A stretch of 42,070 nucleotides of DNA from Pseudomonadota bacterium. GTDB lineage: Bacteria; Desulfobacterota; Desulfovibrionia; Desulfovibrionales; Desulfovibrionaceae. The stretch lies in the NCBI GenBank assembly GCA_023426275.1, contig JAFABC010000153.1, positions 1 to 42,070 on the forward strand. The letters are read 5' to 3'. The notes under the pieces were generated by a model. It saw nothing but the letters and a program-made list of their open reading frames with translations, was not told the DNA's origin and did not search any database. The position numbers were made by a program, and so were the translations under genes. Shown in pieces: positions 1 through 9,300 of the stretch (position 1 is the stretch's first letter; each line of letters starts with the position of its first letter).

Positions 1-131
1 GGCTTTGCCTGGGCGAAAATGCGCCGCCAAACGTTCGAACCCGCTGCCGGGCCACCCGGCAACGAACGTCCGTCCCCCTTTCGGGAGGGTCCGGGAGGGG
101 CAGTGCCCCTCCCGGCCGCCGGAGGCATCTT
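1..131. repeat. Dispersed extragenic element, copy A (right part, cut by window edge)
   Basis: Bases 1-31 resemble the right arm of the long hairpin found at 17180-17232. Bases 74-130 form a GC-rich module that recurs at 14226-14282 and 38502-38555. Within it, 91-101 and 105-115 are perfect 11-base inverted arms around a 3-base loop. The element ends with CCGGCCGCCGGAGGCATC, the inverted form of the left end seen in the other copies. It stops a few bases before the stop codon of trmL, so it sits at a gene 3' end like the other copies. It may act as an RNA hairpin in the trmL transcript tail (inference). Confidence 0.75.
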
Positions 132-135
132 TCTC

Positions 136-606
136 TTACCGGCCGTCCAAGGCGCCCAGATGCCGCAGGGCGGCGTAGAGCACCACCGAGGCGGCGTTGG
201 CCAGATTGAGGCTGCGCACCTGTCCCCAGATGGGAATGCGCAGCCGGCGGTGGGCGGCGGCCAGCAGGCTTTCCGGCAGCCCCCGGCTCTCGGTGCCGAA
301 GACCAGGGCGTCGTCGGGTCCGTAATCCAGCTCATGGTAGGCCATGGTGTCATGGCCGCGGTTGCCGGCCGTGGCGGCCACCACGCGCACGCCGGGCCGG
401 GCCGCCAGATAGTCGGCGAAGCAGTCCCAGACCGTCAGGTTCACGTGGGGCCAGTAATCCAGCCCCGCCCGCTTGAGATAGCGGTCTTCCAGGGAAAACC
501 CCAACGGCTTGATGAGATGCAAAGGCGTCTGGGTCGCGGCGCACAGCCGGGCCACGCTGCCCGTGTTTTGCGGAATTTCCGGCTCGTGCAGCACGACCTC
601 GATCAT
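136..606 (-). CDS. trmL: tRNA (cytidine(34)-2'-O)-methyltransferase TrmL
   Basis: The 156-residue protein is a short SPOUT (SpoU/TrmH) methyltransferase of the usual TrmL length. It is expected to 2'-O-methylate the wobble base of certain leucine tRNAs using S-adenosylmethionine. Visible signatures are EPEIPQNTGSVARLC near the N-terminus (motif 1), LVFGTESRGLP in the middle (motif 2) and IPIWGQVRSLNLANAASVVLYA at the C-terminus (motif 3, part of the SAM-binding knot). The ATG at 604-606 fits the family N-terminus, and its first bases overlap the stop codon of the upstream thioesterase gene (ATGA, 603-606), so the two are translationally coupled in one operon. The repeat element at 1-131 follows directly. 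Confidence 0.93.
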   Translation of the reverse strand: MIEVVLHEPEIPQNTGSVARLCAATQTPLHLIKPLGFSLEDRYLKRAGLDYWPHVNLTVWDCFADYLAARPGVRVVAATAGNRGHDTMAYHELDYGPDDALVFGTESRGLPESLLAAAHRRLRIPIWGQVRSLNLANAASVVLYAALRHLGALDGR

Positions 607-1007
607 GCCGTCTCCCGGGTATAGGGCGTGCTCTTGCGGTAGACGGTGCCCTGGAAGGCGGCGATGGATTCGCCGGCGTCGTTGGTCACGGTGATGCCGT
701 AGCTGGCGATCTTGCCGCCGAGCGAAAGCTCCCGGGCCTCGGCGTAGAGCGTGTTGCCCATGCCGGCCTTGACGTAGGAAATGGACGACGACACGGCCAG
801 ACACAGGCGGCCGTGGGAGTTGGAGGCCACGGCCAGGGCCAGATCGGCCAGGGAGAACACGGCCCCGCCATGGGCCACGCCGGCCCCGTTCTTGAGGCGG
901 TCGGTCAGGTCCATGGCCGTTTTGGCATATCCCGGAGCGGCTTCGACCAGACGGATGCCAAGCAGCGCGGCAAAGGCGTCGCGCTCCATAAACCACTGCA
1001 TATCCAT
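603..1007 (-). CDS. PaaI-type hotdog-fold thioesterase
   Basis: This 134-residue protein has the single-hotdog layout of PaaI/YdiI-type acyl-CoA thioesterases. The typical segment GAGVAHGGAVFSLAD (residues about 41-55) lies at the start of the central helix, with the HGG motif and a following Asp that are normally near the active site. The family hydrolyses acyl- or aryl-CoA thioesters; the substrate cannot be read from sequence. The start at 1005-1007 is preceded by a good AGGAAA ribosome binding site. It is the first gene of a two-gene unit with trmL, which it overlaps by 4 bases. It is divergent from the small secreted protein at 1126. Confidence 0.85.
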   Translation of the reverse strand: MDMQWFMERDAFAALLGIRLVEAAPGYAKTAMDLTDRLKNGAGVAHGGAVFSLADLALAVASNSHGRLCLAVSSSISYVKAGMGNTLYAEARELSLGGKIASYGITVTNDAGESIAAFQGTVYRKSTPYTRETA

Positions 1008-1125
1008 GCTGTTTCCTTTCGGGTCAGAGGAGAAAAAACAGGGGGGATGGAAACGCCGCGCGCCCGGTTTGTCAAGCCGGGGGAATGCGGCTATGGGGGA
1101 GGCAGGCCGGACAAGGAGAACCGTC

Positions 1126-1452
1126 ATGTTCCGCACAGCCTGTCTCGCCATGGCCCTGGGAGCCGTGCTGCTCCTTGGCGTCCCCGCGACCATGGCCGCC
1201 CCGCCGGGGCCGGCCGCTCTCGAACGTTCCATCGAAACGGCCCGCCGGACCATCGCGGATCACGAGCGGACGCTCGCCGAATACAATGCCGAGATGCGGA
1301 CCACCACCGCCAATGATCCGGCCGCGGTCAAACGGCGGCGCGAGATCCAGATTATCAAACAATATTACGTGCACGAGATTGAGCGGCTCAAGGCCAACAT
1401 CATTGCCGACTACAAAAAAATCCAGGAATTCAAGGCAGCTGGTGTTTACTGA
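1126..1452 (+). CDS. Small exported coiled-coil-like protein, unknown
   Basis: I do not recognise a family for this 108-residue protein. It begins with a clear signal peptide (MFRTACLAMALGAVLLLGVP, cleavage likely after ATMAA near residue 25). The mature part is highly charged and predicted helical, with heptad-like spacing in residues 31-105 (ERSIETARRTIADHERTL and YYVHEIERLKANIIADYKK), suggesting a short periplasmic helical hairpin or coiled coil. The ATG is preceded by AAGGAG at 1113-1118. A strong terminator follows 22 bases after the stop, so it appears to be a single-gene transcript divergent from the thioesterase operon. Confidence 0.8.
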   Translation: MFRTACLAMALGAVLLLGVPATMAAPPGPAALERSIETARRTIADHERTLAEYNAEMRTTTANDPAAVKRRREIQIIKQYYVHEIERLKANIIADYKKIQEFKAAGVY

Positions 1453-1473
1453 TGGACCGAGGCCGCTGCAAAT

Positions 1474-1503
1474 AAAAACGCTCCGCGTGGCGGAGCGTTT
1501 TTT
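1474..1503. terminator. Bidirectional intrinsic terminator
   Basis: Perfect 7-base arms CGCTCCG (1479-1485) and CGGAGCG (1491-1497) enclose a 5-base loop. The stem is followed on the plus strand by six Ts and preceded by five As, so it can work in both directions. It serves the small exported protein gene (plus) and tRNA-Val (minus), whose 3' end is 12 bases away. Confidence 0.92.
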
Positions 1504-1514
1504 GCTTGGTTTGG

Positions 1515-1590
<76 letters not shown>

Positions 1591-1597
1591 GTCGAAG

Positions 1598-1626
1598 AAT
1601 GTATGTGGGAGCCCCCCATTTGGCAA
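1598..1626 (-). promoter_or_regulatory. Probable sigma-70 promoter of tRNA-Val
   Basis: On the minus strand TTGCCA (1621-1626) is followed by exactly 17 bases and TACATT (1598-1603). The mature tRNA 5' end is 7 bases beyond the -10 box, a normal distance for a stable RNA promoter. This is a pattern match only. Confidence 0.65.
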
Positions 1627-1711
1627 GACTTTTTTTCAGGAAACGGGTAAAAACATTCCCGTCGACGCCGAGAATAAATCTAACACATCATCATAAAAGG
1701 ATAAATTGTTT

Positions 1712-2734
1712 ATGCACCTGCTCGTGACCGGCGGCTGCGGTTTCATTGGGTCCAACTTCATCCGTGACATGCTCGCCCGCCATGCCGACTGGACCATCGT
1801 CAACCTGGACGCCCTGACCTATGCCGGCAACCGCCAAAGCCTGTCCGACGTCGAGGCGGCCCATGGCGGGGGCCGCTACTTCTTCGCCCGGGGAGACATC
1901 GGCAACAGCGAACTGGCGCTGCACCTGTTCGAAACCCACGCCATCGAGGCCGTGGTCAACTTCGCGGCCGAAACCCACGTGGACCGCTCCATCAACGACG
2001 CCTCGCCGTTTATCCGCACCAACGTGGCCGGCACGCAAAGCCTGCTCGACGCGGCCCGGCTGTTCGGCATCCGGCGCTTCGTCCACGTCTCCACCGACGA
2101 GGTCTACGGCACCCTCGGCCCGGACGGAAAATTTTCCGAGGACACCCCGCTGGCCCCCAACAGCCCCTATTCGGCCAGCAAGGCCGGGGCCGACATGCTG
2201 GTGCGGGCCGCCCACGAAACCTACGGCATGGACACGGTCATCACCCGCTGCTCCAACAACTACGGCCCCTACCAGTTTCCGGAAAAGCTCATTCCGCTGA
2301 TGTTTTCCCGGGCCATGGCCGACGAGCCCCTGCCCGTCTACGGCGACGGCCAGAACGTGCGGGATTGGATCTACGTCGCCGACCACTGCCGGGGCGTGGA
2401 ACTGTCCCTGCTCAAGGGCCGCGCCGGCGAGGTCTACAACTTCGGCGGCAACGCGGAAAAACCCAACATCGAGGTGGTGCGCGCCATTCTGGCCGCCCTG
2501 GGCAAACCCGAAAGCCTGATCCGCTTCGTGACCGACCGTCCGGGGCACGACCGGCGCTACGCCATGGACTATACCAAGGCGGCCCGGGAGCTCGGTTTCG
2601 CCCCGGCCTACGACTTCACGCGCGGCATCGCCGAAACCATGGACTGGTACCGTCAAAACGGCGACTGGCTGGAAAGCGTCCAGAGCGGGGCCTACCGCCA
2701 GTTCATGGATAAATGGTATGGAGACAGGGCATGA
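1712..2734 (+). CDS. rfbB: dTDP-glucose 4,6-dehydratase
   Basis: This 340-residue extended short-chain dehydrogenase converts dTDP-glucose to dTDP-4-keto-6-deoxyglucose, the second step of dTDP-L-rhamnose synthesis, in the cytoplasm. The NAD-binding GGCGFIGSNF is at the N-terminus. The catalytic Thr-Asp-Glu of HVSTDEVYG and the YxxxK pair in YSASKAG are present, as are the nucleotide-binding segment SNNYGPYQFPEKLIP and the GDGQNVRDWIYVADH motif. I chose the ATG at 1712; a TTG two codons upstream (1706) is in frame and closer to the AAAAGG at 1695-1700, so the start is not certain. The stop overlaps the rfbD start (ATGA). The first and third pathway genes (rfbA, rfbC) are not in this window. 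Confidence 0.95.
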   Translation: MHLLVTGGCGFIGSNFIRDMLARHADWTIVNLDALTYAGNRQSLSDVEAAHGGGRYFFARGDIGNSELALHLFETHAIEAVVNFAAETHVDRSINDASPFIRTNVAGTQSLLDAARLFGIRRFVHVSTDEVYGTLGPDGKFSEDTPLAPNSPYSASKAGADMLVRAAHETYGMDTVITRCSNNYGPYQFPEKLIPLMFSRAMADEPLPVYGDGQNVRDWIYVADHCRGVELSLLKGRAGEVYNFGGNAEKPNIEVVRAILAALGKPESLIRFVTDRPGHDRRYAMDYTKAARELGFAPAYDFTRGIAETMDWYRQNGDWLESVQSGAYRQFMDKWYGDRA

Positions 2735-3615
2735 GTGCGCAAGCTGAGGAAAAAGGACGCGCCATCGTCCTTGGCGGCAAGACCGGCCTGCTCGGCCGGC
2801 CCCTGACCGAGGCCCTGGAGCGTGGCGGCTTCGCCGTACGGCCCACGACGCGAAGCGAACTGAACCCCTTCGACTCCGACGCCGTGGCCGAGGCCCTGGC
2901 CGACTTTTCGGCCACCCATCTGTTCAACACCGTGGCCTACACGGCCGTGGACGCGGCCGAGGACGACCAGCTCGGGGCCAACCACCTCAATCGCGATCTG
3001 CCGGCGGGCTTGGCCAGGGTGTGCGAGCCGGCCAAGGTCATGCTCGTGCACTACAGCACGGATTTCGTCTTCGGCGGCGACGCGGACAGGCCCTACACCG
3101 AAGAGGACCCGACCGATCCGCGCTCGGTCTACGGCGCGACCAAGCTGGCCGGGGAAAAGGCCATCCTGGACAGCGGCCTGACCCGCTATCAGATTTTACG
3201 CACGGCCTGGCTGTTCGGGCCGGGCAAGAAGAACTTCGTGGATACGATCCTGAACCTGGCCAGGACCCGCAGGGAATTGTCGGTGGTGGCCGACCAGATC
3301 GGCTCGCCCACCTACACGGTGGACCTGGCCGGCTGGTCGACGGATCTGGCCGCCACGGGCGTGTCGGGCATCTTCCACGCCGTGGGGTCCGGACAGGCCA
3401 GCTGGTGCGAACTGGCCGGGGAGGCCGTGGCCGCCGCAGGGCTCTCCTGCCGGGTCATGCCCATCCCCTCGTCGGGTTATCCCCAAAAGGCCTATCGGCC
3501 CCGCTACTCCGTGCTTTCCAACGCCAAGCTGGCCGAAGCCATCGGCCGCACGCCCCGCGCCTGGGTGCAGGCGGTGCGGGAGCACGTCTATTCGCAGGAA
3601 CACACCGCCGAGTAG
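2731..3615 (+). CDS. rfbD: dTDP-4-dehydrorhamnose reductase
   Basis: This 294-residue short-chain dehydrogenase should reduce dTDP-4-keto-L-rhamnose to dTDP-L-rhamnose with NAD(P)H. The nucleotide-binding loop is GGKTGLLGRP near residue 14, YSTDFVFGG carries the conserved Ser-Thr-Asp, and YGATKLAGE has the YxxxK catalytic pair. HAVGSGQASWCELA and the C-terminal RPRYSVLSNAKL segment are also typical of RmlD. The ATG at 2731 has GGAG 8 bases upstream and overlaps the rfbB stop by 4 bases, so the two genes are coupled. The last 28 bases overlap the 3' end of the convergent histidine kinase gene. Confidence 0.93.
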   Translation: MSAQAEEKGRAIVLGGKTGLLGRPLTEALERGGFAVRPTTRSELNPFDSDAVAEALADFSATHLFNTVAYTAVDAAEDDQLGANHLNRDLPAGLARVCEPAKVMLVHYSTDFVFGGDADRPYTEEDPTDPRSVYGATKLAGEKAILDSGLTRYQILRTAWLFGPGKKNFVDTILNLARTRRELSVVADQIGSPTYTVDLAGWSTDLAATGVSGIFHAVGSGQASWCELAGEAVAAAGLSCRVMPIPSSGYPQKAYRPRYSVLSNAKLAEAIGRTPRAWVQAVREHVYSQEHTAE

Positions 3616-5081
3616 TCGGCGGCTGTCGCGGCCATGGGCAGGGTGAAGCAAAAGGCGGCGCCCTGCCCCGGTTCGCTTTCCACCCAGATGCGCCCGCCAT
3701 GGGCCAGGGCAATGCCTTCGGCAATGGCCAACCCGAGGCCCAGGCTTTTTTCGCCGGCCGTGGGACGGGCCGACAGCCGTTCGAACGGCTTGAAAAGCCG
3801 GGCCCGCTCCTCGGGCAGGATGCCCGGTCCCTGGTCGCGCACCCGCACCACGGCCTCCTGGCCGGTCGCGTCCACTTCCACCCGGATCTGCGACCCGGGC
3901 TCGGAAAATTTGATGGCGTTGGACAGCAGGTTGTCGAGCAACCGGGCCAGCAAATCCGGGTCAAAGGACAACAGCGGCAGGCAGCTCAGTTCGGCCTCGA
4001 TGCCGATGCCCTTGCCCGAGGCCGTGGCCTCGGCCAGCCGCACCCGTTCCATGACCAGGGTTTCCAGCCGGCTTTCGGTCAGCACGGGTTCGAGCCGCCC
4101 GGTTTCCAAACGGGTGAGGTCCTGCATGTTGGCGGCCAGGGAGCACAGCCGCCGGCCGGCCTGGCTGATCACCGCGGCCAGCTCGCGGACTTCCCCGCCC
4201 ACTTGGCCGCAGATGCCGTCCAAAATGAGGTTGGCCGCCCCGACGATGCCGCCGGCCGGACTTTTGAGGTCGTGGGCCAGCATGGACAAAAACATGCGGC
4301 GCAACCGCTCCAGGCGCTTGATTTCGAGCATGCGCTCCACGGCTTCGACGCCGTGCAGCACCCGGCAATACAGCTCTTCGCGCTCAAAGGGTTTGTGCAG
4401 GTAATCGTCCGCGCCGTTTTTGAGAAATTCCGCGGAAATGGATCGGGGGGCCTTGCCCGAGATGCCGATCAGGCACAGTTCGCGGTGGCGAAACCGCCGC
4501 CGGATGGCCCGCGTCAGTTCCACGCCGTTTTGGCCGGGCATCTCGTAATCCATGATCACGGCGGCGATATCGGGCCGCTGTTCCAGGATACGCAGGGCCA
4601 TGTCCCCGCCCGTGGCCGTGTGCACCCGGAACTGGTACCGGCGCAACTGCCCGCGCAGATGCATCCGCATGAAGCAGGAGTCTTCCACAACGAGGATGCG
4701 GGACAGGCGGTTTTTGAGCAGACGGCAGGCAAAGGCGGCCACGCGTTCCGGCTCTTCGGGGTCGGCGACCACGAAGTCGATGGCGTCGAGCCGATCGGCG
4801 GTCTCGCGCAGACCGGGCGTATAGGCCGCGCCCATGGCCAGCCAGGGCACGCCGGCCGCGCCCGCCGCCGCGGCCAGACGGGCCACCGTCGTCTCGGGCA
4901 GGGCCATGTCCACCACGCACAGCAGGGCGTCTCCCCGTCTGGCGCCGGCCAGAAGCGCGCTCATGGTGTCGGCGTCACCCGACCGGATGGCTCCATGGAT
5001 GGAGGACGCGCCGCACTGTCGCACGACAGCGACAGCCAGGGCGGCGTTATCCGAGGCAAGCAGAATGCGCGGGTCAGACAT
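3588..5081 (-). CDS. Receiver-histidine kinase (two receiver-like domains, no membrane segment)
   Basis: The 497-residue soluble protein begins with a degenerate receiver-like domain (about 1-125, with Asp in VVDMALPE but few other conserved residues). A canonical receiver follows (about 130-250; VVEDS acidic pair, phospho-acceptor Asp178 in IMDYEMPGQNG, KPFERE near its end). Next is a dimerisation/phosphoacceptor domain with His270 in AHDLKSP, and a C-terminal ATPase domain (N box NLLSNAIKFSE, G1 DQGPGI, G2 GLGLAIAEG). Such receiver-first kinases often take phosphate from another kinase or act as phosphate sinks. The ATG at 5079-5081 fits the domain boundary, though GGGGAG lies 13 bases upstream, rather far. 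The gene converges on rfbD with a 28-base overlap of coding ends. Confidence 0.88.
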   Translation of the reverse strand: MSDPRILLASDNAALAVAVVRQCGASSIHGAIRSGDADTMSALLAGARRGDALLCVVDMALPETTVARLAAAAGAAGVPWLAMGAAYTPGLRETADRLDAIDFVVADPEEPERVAAFACRLLKNRLSRILVVEDSCFMRMHLRGQLRRYQFRVHTATGGDMALRILEQRPDIAAVIMDYEMPGQNGVELTRAIRRRFRHRELCLIGISGKAPRSISAEFLKNGADDYLHKPFEREELYCRVLHGVEAVERMLEIKRLERLRRMFLSMLAHDLKSPAGGIVGAANLILDGICGQVGGEVRELAAVISQAGRRLCSLAANMQDLTRLETGRLEPVLTESRLETLVMERVRLAEATASGKGIGIEAELSCLPLLSFDPDLLARLLDNLLSNAIKFSEPGSQIRVEVDATGQEAVVRVRDQGPGILPEERARLFKPFERLSARPTAGEKSLGLGLAIAEGIALAHGGRIWVESEPGQGAAFCFTLPMAATAADYSAVCSCE

Positions 5082-5166
5082 GATGGCAAGGCGTCTCCCC
5101 GTAAAGATTTGTTTAAAATACCAGAGGGCTGATGCCATGGCAATGACGAAACGATAACTGTTTGTG

Positions 5167-5191
5167 ACAGGCGGCCGCCCTTGCCGCCTGT
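5167..5191. other. GC-rich hairpin between divergent genes
   Basis: ACAGGCGGC (5167-5175) and GCCGCCTGT (5183-5191) form perfect 9-base arms around a 7-base loop. No T-run follows on either strand, so it does not look like a standard terminator. It lies in the 134-base gap between the divergent histidine kinase and glycosyltransferase genes and could be an operator or a 5' leader structure. Confidence 0.45.
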
Positions 5192-5215
5192 GGCTTCCCC
5201 GGCTAAAAAATCCCC

Positions 5216-6229
5216 ATGATTTCCGTGTTGCTTCCCGTGCGCAACGCCGCGTCCACCCTGCCGGTCGCGCTGGAAAGCCTGTTTGCCCAGACGATTGCGG
5301 ACTTTGAAATCGTGGCCGTGGACGACGGTTCCGACGACAACGGCGAAACCCTGGCGGTGCTTGCGGCCATGGCCGCGAAGGATGCGCGCCTGCGCGTGCT
5401 GCCCCGGGCCCATGCCGGCATCGCGGCCGCGCTCAATACCGGCCTTTGCGCCGCCCGTGGCGACCTGATCGCCCGCATGGACGCCGACGACGTCTGCCAT
5501 CCCCGTCGCCTGGAGGCGCAGGCCGCCTTTCTGGCCGCCCGCCCGGACATCGGGCTGGTGTCCTGTCTGGCCGCCTTTGGCGGCGATCCGGTGCGGGCCC
5601 GGGGCTACAAGACGCATCTGGACTGGGCCAACAGCCTGCGCGATCCCCTGGCCCTGCGCCTGGGCATCTTTCGGGAATCGCCCCTGCCCCATCCCACGGT
5701 GATGTTCCGGGCCCACCTGCCGTCCCGGTTCGGCGGCTACCGCCAGGGCGATTTCCCCGAGGACTACGAACTGTGGCTGCGCTGGCTGGACGCCGGCGTG
5801 CGCATGGCCAAGGTGCCGGAAACGCTGCTGACCTGGAACGATCCGCCACAGCGCCTCTCCCGCATCGACCCGCGTTACGATCCAAAGGCCTTCCACCGCA
5901 TCAAGGCCGCCTACCTGGCCCGCCATCTGGCCCGCATCAACCCCCACCATCCCGAAATCATCGTGGCCGGCGCCGGGCGCATCACCCGCCGCCGGGCCGA
6001 ACACCTGCTTGCCCATGGCGTGGTCATCACGGCCTGGCTCGACATCGACCCCCGCAAGGTCGGTGCGGTCGTGGCCGGACGGCCGGTGCTGCCCCTGGCC
6101 GACGTTCCCCCGCCCGGGGACTGTTTCGTCGTGCCCTACGTGGCCAGCCGTGGGGCCACGGACGTTTTGTCCGCCTTTCTGGAAAAGCGCGGCTTCCGGC
6201 TCGGCCGCTCCTACCTGCCAGCCGCCTGA
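5216..6229 (+). CDS. Family 2 glycosyltransferase with C-terminal Rossmann-like domain
   Basis: Residues 1 to about 235 form a GT-A fold of glycosyltransferase family 2. VLLPVRNAASTL at the start and VAVDDGSDDN bind the nucleotide sugar, MDADD is the metal-binding DxD motif, and FPEDYELWLRWLDAG holds the likely catalytic acidic ED pair. The last 100 residues are separate: IIVAGAGRITRRRAE resembles a dinucleotide-binding turn followed by an acidic strand end (WLDIDPRKVG), as in small Rossmann domains that sometimes accompany sugar-modifying enzymes. No membrane segment is visible. The donor and acceptor are unknown; the nearby rhamnose genes make surface polysaccharide or glycan assembly plausible. 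ATG 5216 opens directly on the family core. Confidence 0.88.
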   Translation: MISVLLPVRNAASTLPVALESLFAQTIADFEIVAVDDGSDDNGETLAVLAAMAAKDARLRVLPRAHAGIAAALNTGLCAARGDLIARMDADDVCHPRRLEAQAAFLAARPDIGLVSCLAAFGGDPVRARGYKTHLDWANSLRDPLALRLGIFRESPLPHPTVMFRAHLPSRFGGYRQGDFPEDYELWLRWLDAGVRMAKVPETLLTWNDPPQRLSRIDPRYDPKAFHRIKAAYLARHLARINPHHPEIIVAGAGRITRRRAEHLLAHGVVITAWLDIDPRKVGAVVAGRPVLPLADVPPPGDCFVVPYVASRGATDVLSAFLEKRGFRLGRSYLPAA

Positions 6230-6344
6230 TGCCGACCTTCCGTTGAAGACGGCGTTTCCCTTGCGTTTTCTCTTCCACTCTCGTAATACTGAGAAGAATA
6301 ACGTGCCCCCGCACGGCGCGACAGCGACGACACCGGAGCACGCC

Positions 6345-9300
6345 ATGGCCTTGCCTAAAATGAACAGCCTGCGAACGCGTATTGTCCTCTTGGTGCTCTT
6401 GACCCTGACGCCAGCGATTATCCTGCATGTTGTCGCGGCCATGGAAAATCGCGACAGAGCCAGACGCGTGGCGGCAAAAAATCTCATCACCCACACGGAA
6501 TTGGCGGCGTCCAACATCGAGGCCCGCCTGCGGTACGCCGGAGAAGCCCTGCAAGGCCTGTCGTTGCTCCCGGAACTACAGACCATGCGACCCGGCGTCG
6601 CCGTGCGCACCTTGAGCAAGGCGTTGGAGGTCTTTCCGTTTTTCACGGAACTGTCCCTGCTCGATTCCCAGGGCCACGTTGTGGACGCCGCGCCCGCCCA
6701 GACCGGGAAAGCCGCCAAGACCGACCGCCCCTGGCTGCGGCAGGTCCTCGACGGCGCGCCGCTTGGCCTTGGCATCGACCCGGCCGGCGCGGAAACGGCC
6801 CCCCCGGTCCTGGTCCTGGCCTGGCCGATCAAGGGTGACGACGGCGGGCTGCGCGGCATGTGCAGCGGCCGGATGCGCTTGGACTGGTTCGCCCACCCCT
6901 TTGCCAGCGAACGCGCCCCGCAAGGCGGTCTGGCCACCCTTTTCGACGATCAGGGCGTGATCCTGGCCACCTGGCCCGAAAAACCGCATCGCCTTGGCCA
7001 GATCCTGCCCGTGGCGGACCGCCGCCTTCCCGGGACCGGGAGCGGACGAAACCACTCGGTCGTGACCGGAGCGGGCCCCGGGGACGCTCCCTACCTTTTT
7101 GTACAGGACACGGTGCGCATCGGCGCGAAAGGACCGCTTTTCCTGCGGGTGGGCTTCCCGAAAAGCACGGTGACGGAGCCACTGGACGACTCGTTGCGCT
7201 GGGATCTGGCCCTGTTCGCCCTGGCCGTGCTGCTGGCCCTGTTTGTCGCCCATCGGTTCAGCCGGGCCTTTCTGCTGCGTCCCATCCGCCAGCTCGCCCG
7301 CATGGCCCGGGACATGGCCGCCGGCGACCTCGATCGCCGCAGCGGCATGGGAACCGGCCACGGCGAGCTCTCGCAGCTCGGCGCCGCCCTCGACACCATG
7401 GCCGACGCCCTGCGCGAACGCATCCGCTTCACCCAGGAGATCATCGACGCCATCCCGGCCCCGCTGTTTTACAAGGACCGCGACTGCCGGTACCTGGGCG
7501 TCAACAAGACCTACGAGGAACGGGTCCTCCCCTTTGCCGCCATCCAGGGCAAACAGTCCGCGGACATCTATCCCGAGGCACTGGCCGCCCATTGCGACCA
7601 GACCGATCAGGAAGTGCTGTGTTCACCGGCCAGGGCCGTCCAGCTTGAAAGCACCTTTATCCTGCGGGACGGCTTGCGGCATGACATGCTCATTTTCAAG
7701 TCCCCCTTCAACAACGCCGACGGCGAGATGGCCGGCATCGTCGGCGTCTGCCTCGACATCACGGCGCGCAAAAGCTTCGAGCGGGCCCTGGCGACCTCGG
7801 AAACCCGCTACAGGACCCTGCTCGCCTCCATGCGCGACGGTTTCGCGGTGTTCGGAGCCAACGGCCGCATCATGGAAACCAACCCGGCCTTTTGCGAAAT
7901 GCTCGGCTACGATGCCGGGGAACTGTCCAGGCTCACCGACAAGGACATCACGCCCGAGGGCTGGCACGAAGCCGAAAAGCGCCTTGTGCGCGCGGAGGTG
8001 GACGTTCGCGGCTTTTCCGACATCTTCGAAAAAGAGTACCGCCGCCATGACGGCACGATCATCCCCGTGGCCCTGCGTCTGCACCGCTACCCGGTTGCGG
8101 ATGAAGCCGGGCGGCGCTACTTCGCCATCGTGCGCGACATTTCCGATGCCAAGGCCATCGAAGCCGATCTGCGCCAGGCCAAGAAGGACGCCGACACCGC
8201 CAATCAGGCCAAAAGCGCCTTTCTGGCCCGGATGAGCCACGACATCCGCACGCCCCTGCACGCCGTCATCGGCATGACCGAACTGACGCTCGGCACGGAG
8301 CTTTCGGCCTCCCAGCGCGACGCCCTGGAAACCGTTCGCGAATCGGCCGGCAGTCTGCTCGAACTCATCAACGACATTCTGGACATCTCCAAGATCGAAG
8401 CCCACAAGCTGGAACTGGCCAGCGAATGTTTCGACCTGCGGCGCCTGCTGGCCGCCACCATCCGGACCATGCGCCCCCAGGCCACGCACAAGGGCCTTGC
8501 CCTGACCCTGCGCCTGTCGCCGGAGGTGCCGCAATACGTCCGGGGCGACCACATCCGCCTGCGCCAGATCCTGGTCAACCTCGTCGGCAACGCCATCAAG
8601 TTCACGCAGGCCGGCCACGTCGCCGTGACGGCGCGTCCGCTTCCCGAAAACACCATGGAATTCACCGTCTCCGACACCGGCGTCGGCATCGCCCCGGACC
8701 GGGTGGACCGCGTTTTCGACGTCTTCACCCAGGCCGCGCCCACGGTGGCCGGCCACTACGGCGGCTCGGGGCTGGGACTGGCCATCTGCCGGGAACTGAC
8801 GCGGCTGATGGGGGGCTCCATCGACGTGACAAGCACCCCCGGGGAAGGCAGCGTCTTCCGGGCCGTCGTGCCCCTGCCGCCGGGACAGCTCCCGGTCGCG
8901 GCCGTCGCGCCGGCGAAACGGCCGTCCCCGTCCGCGATATCTCCCTGCGGGGCGCTCCATATTCTTCTGGTCGAGGACAACCCGGTCAACATCAAGGTGG
9001 CCAGCGCCTATCTGCGCCGGCGCGGTCACGCCTTCGACGTGGCCGTCGACGGGCAGGAAGCCCTCGATCTGCTGACCGTGCAGTCCTTTGACGTCGTGCT
9101 GATGGACCTGGAAATGCCCGGTGTCGACGGCTTGGAAGCCACCCGGCGGCTGCGGGCCGGGCAGGCCGGCCCGCTTAACCGGGACACGCCGGTCATCGCC
9201 ATGACGGCCCATGCCCTCAGCGACGTGCGGCAACGCTGCCTCGACGCCGGCATGAACGATTATGTGTCCAAACCGCTCGATTTTCGGGGCCTCGACGCCT

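Noticed and set aside
3021..5132. A 703-codon open plus-strand frame
   Set aside because: It runs out of frame through rfbD and antisense to the histidine kinase; its translation is rich in Gly, Arg and Gln with no motifs, as expected of GC-rich shadow frames.
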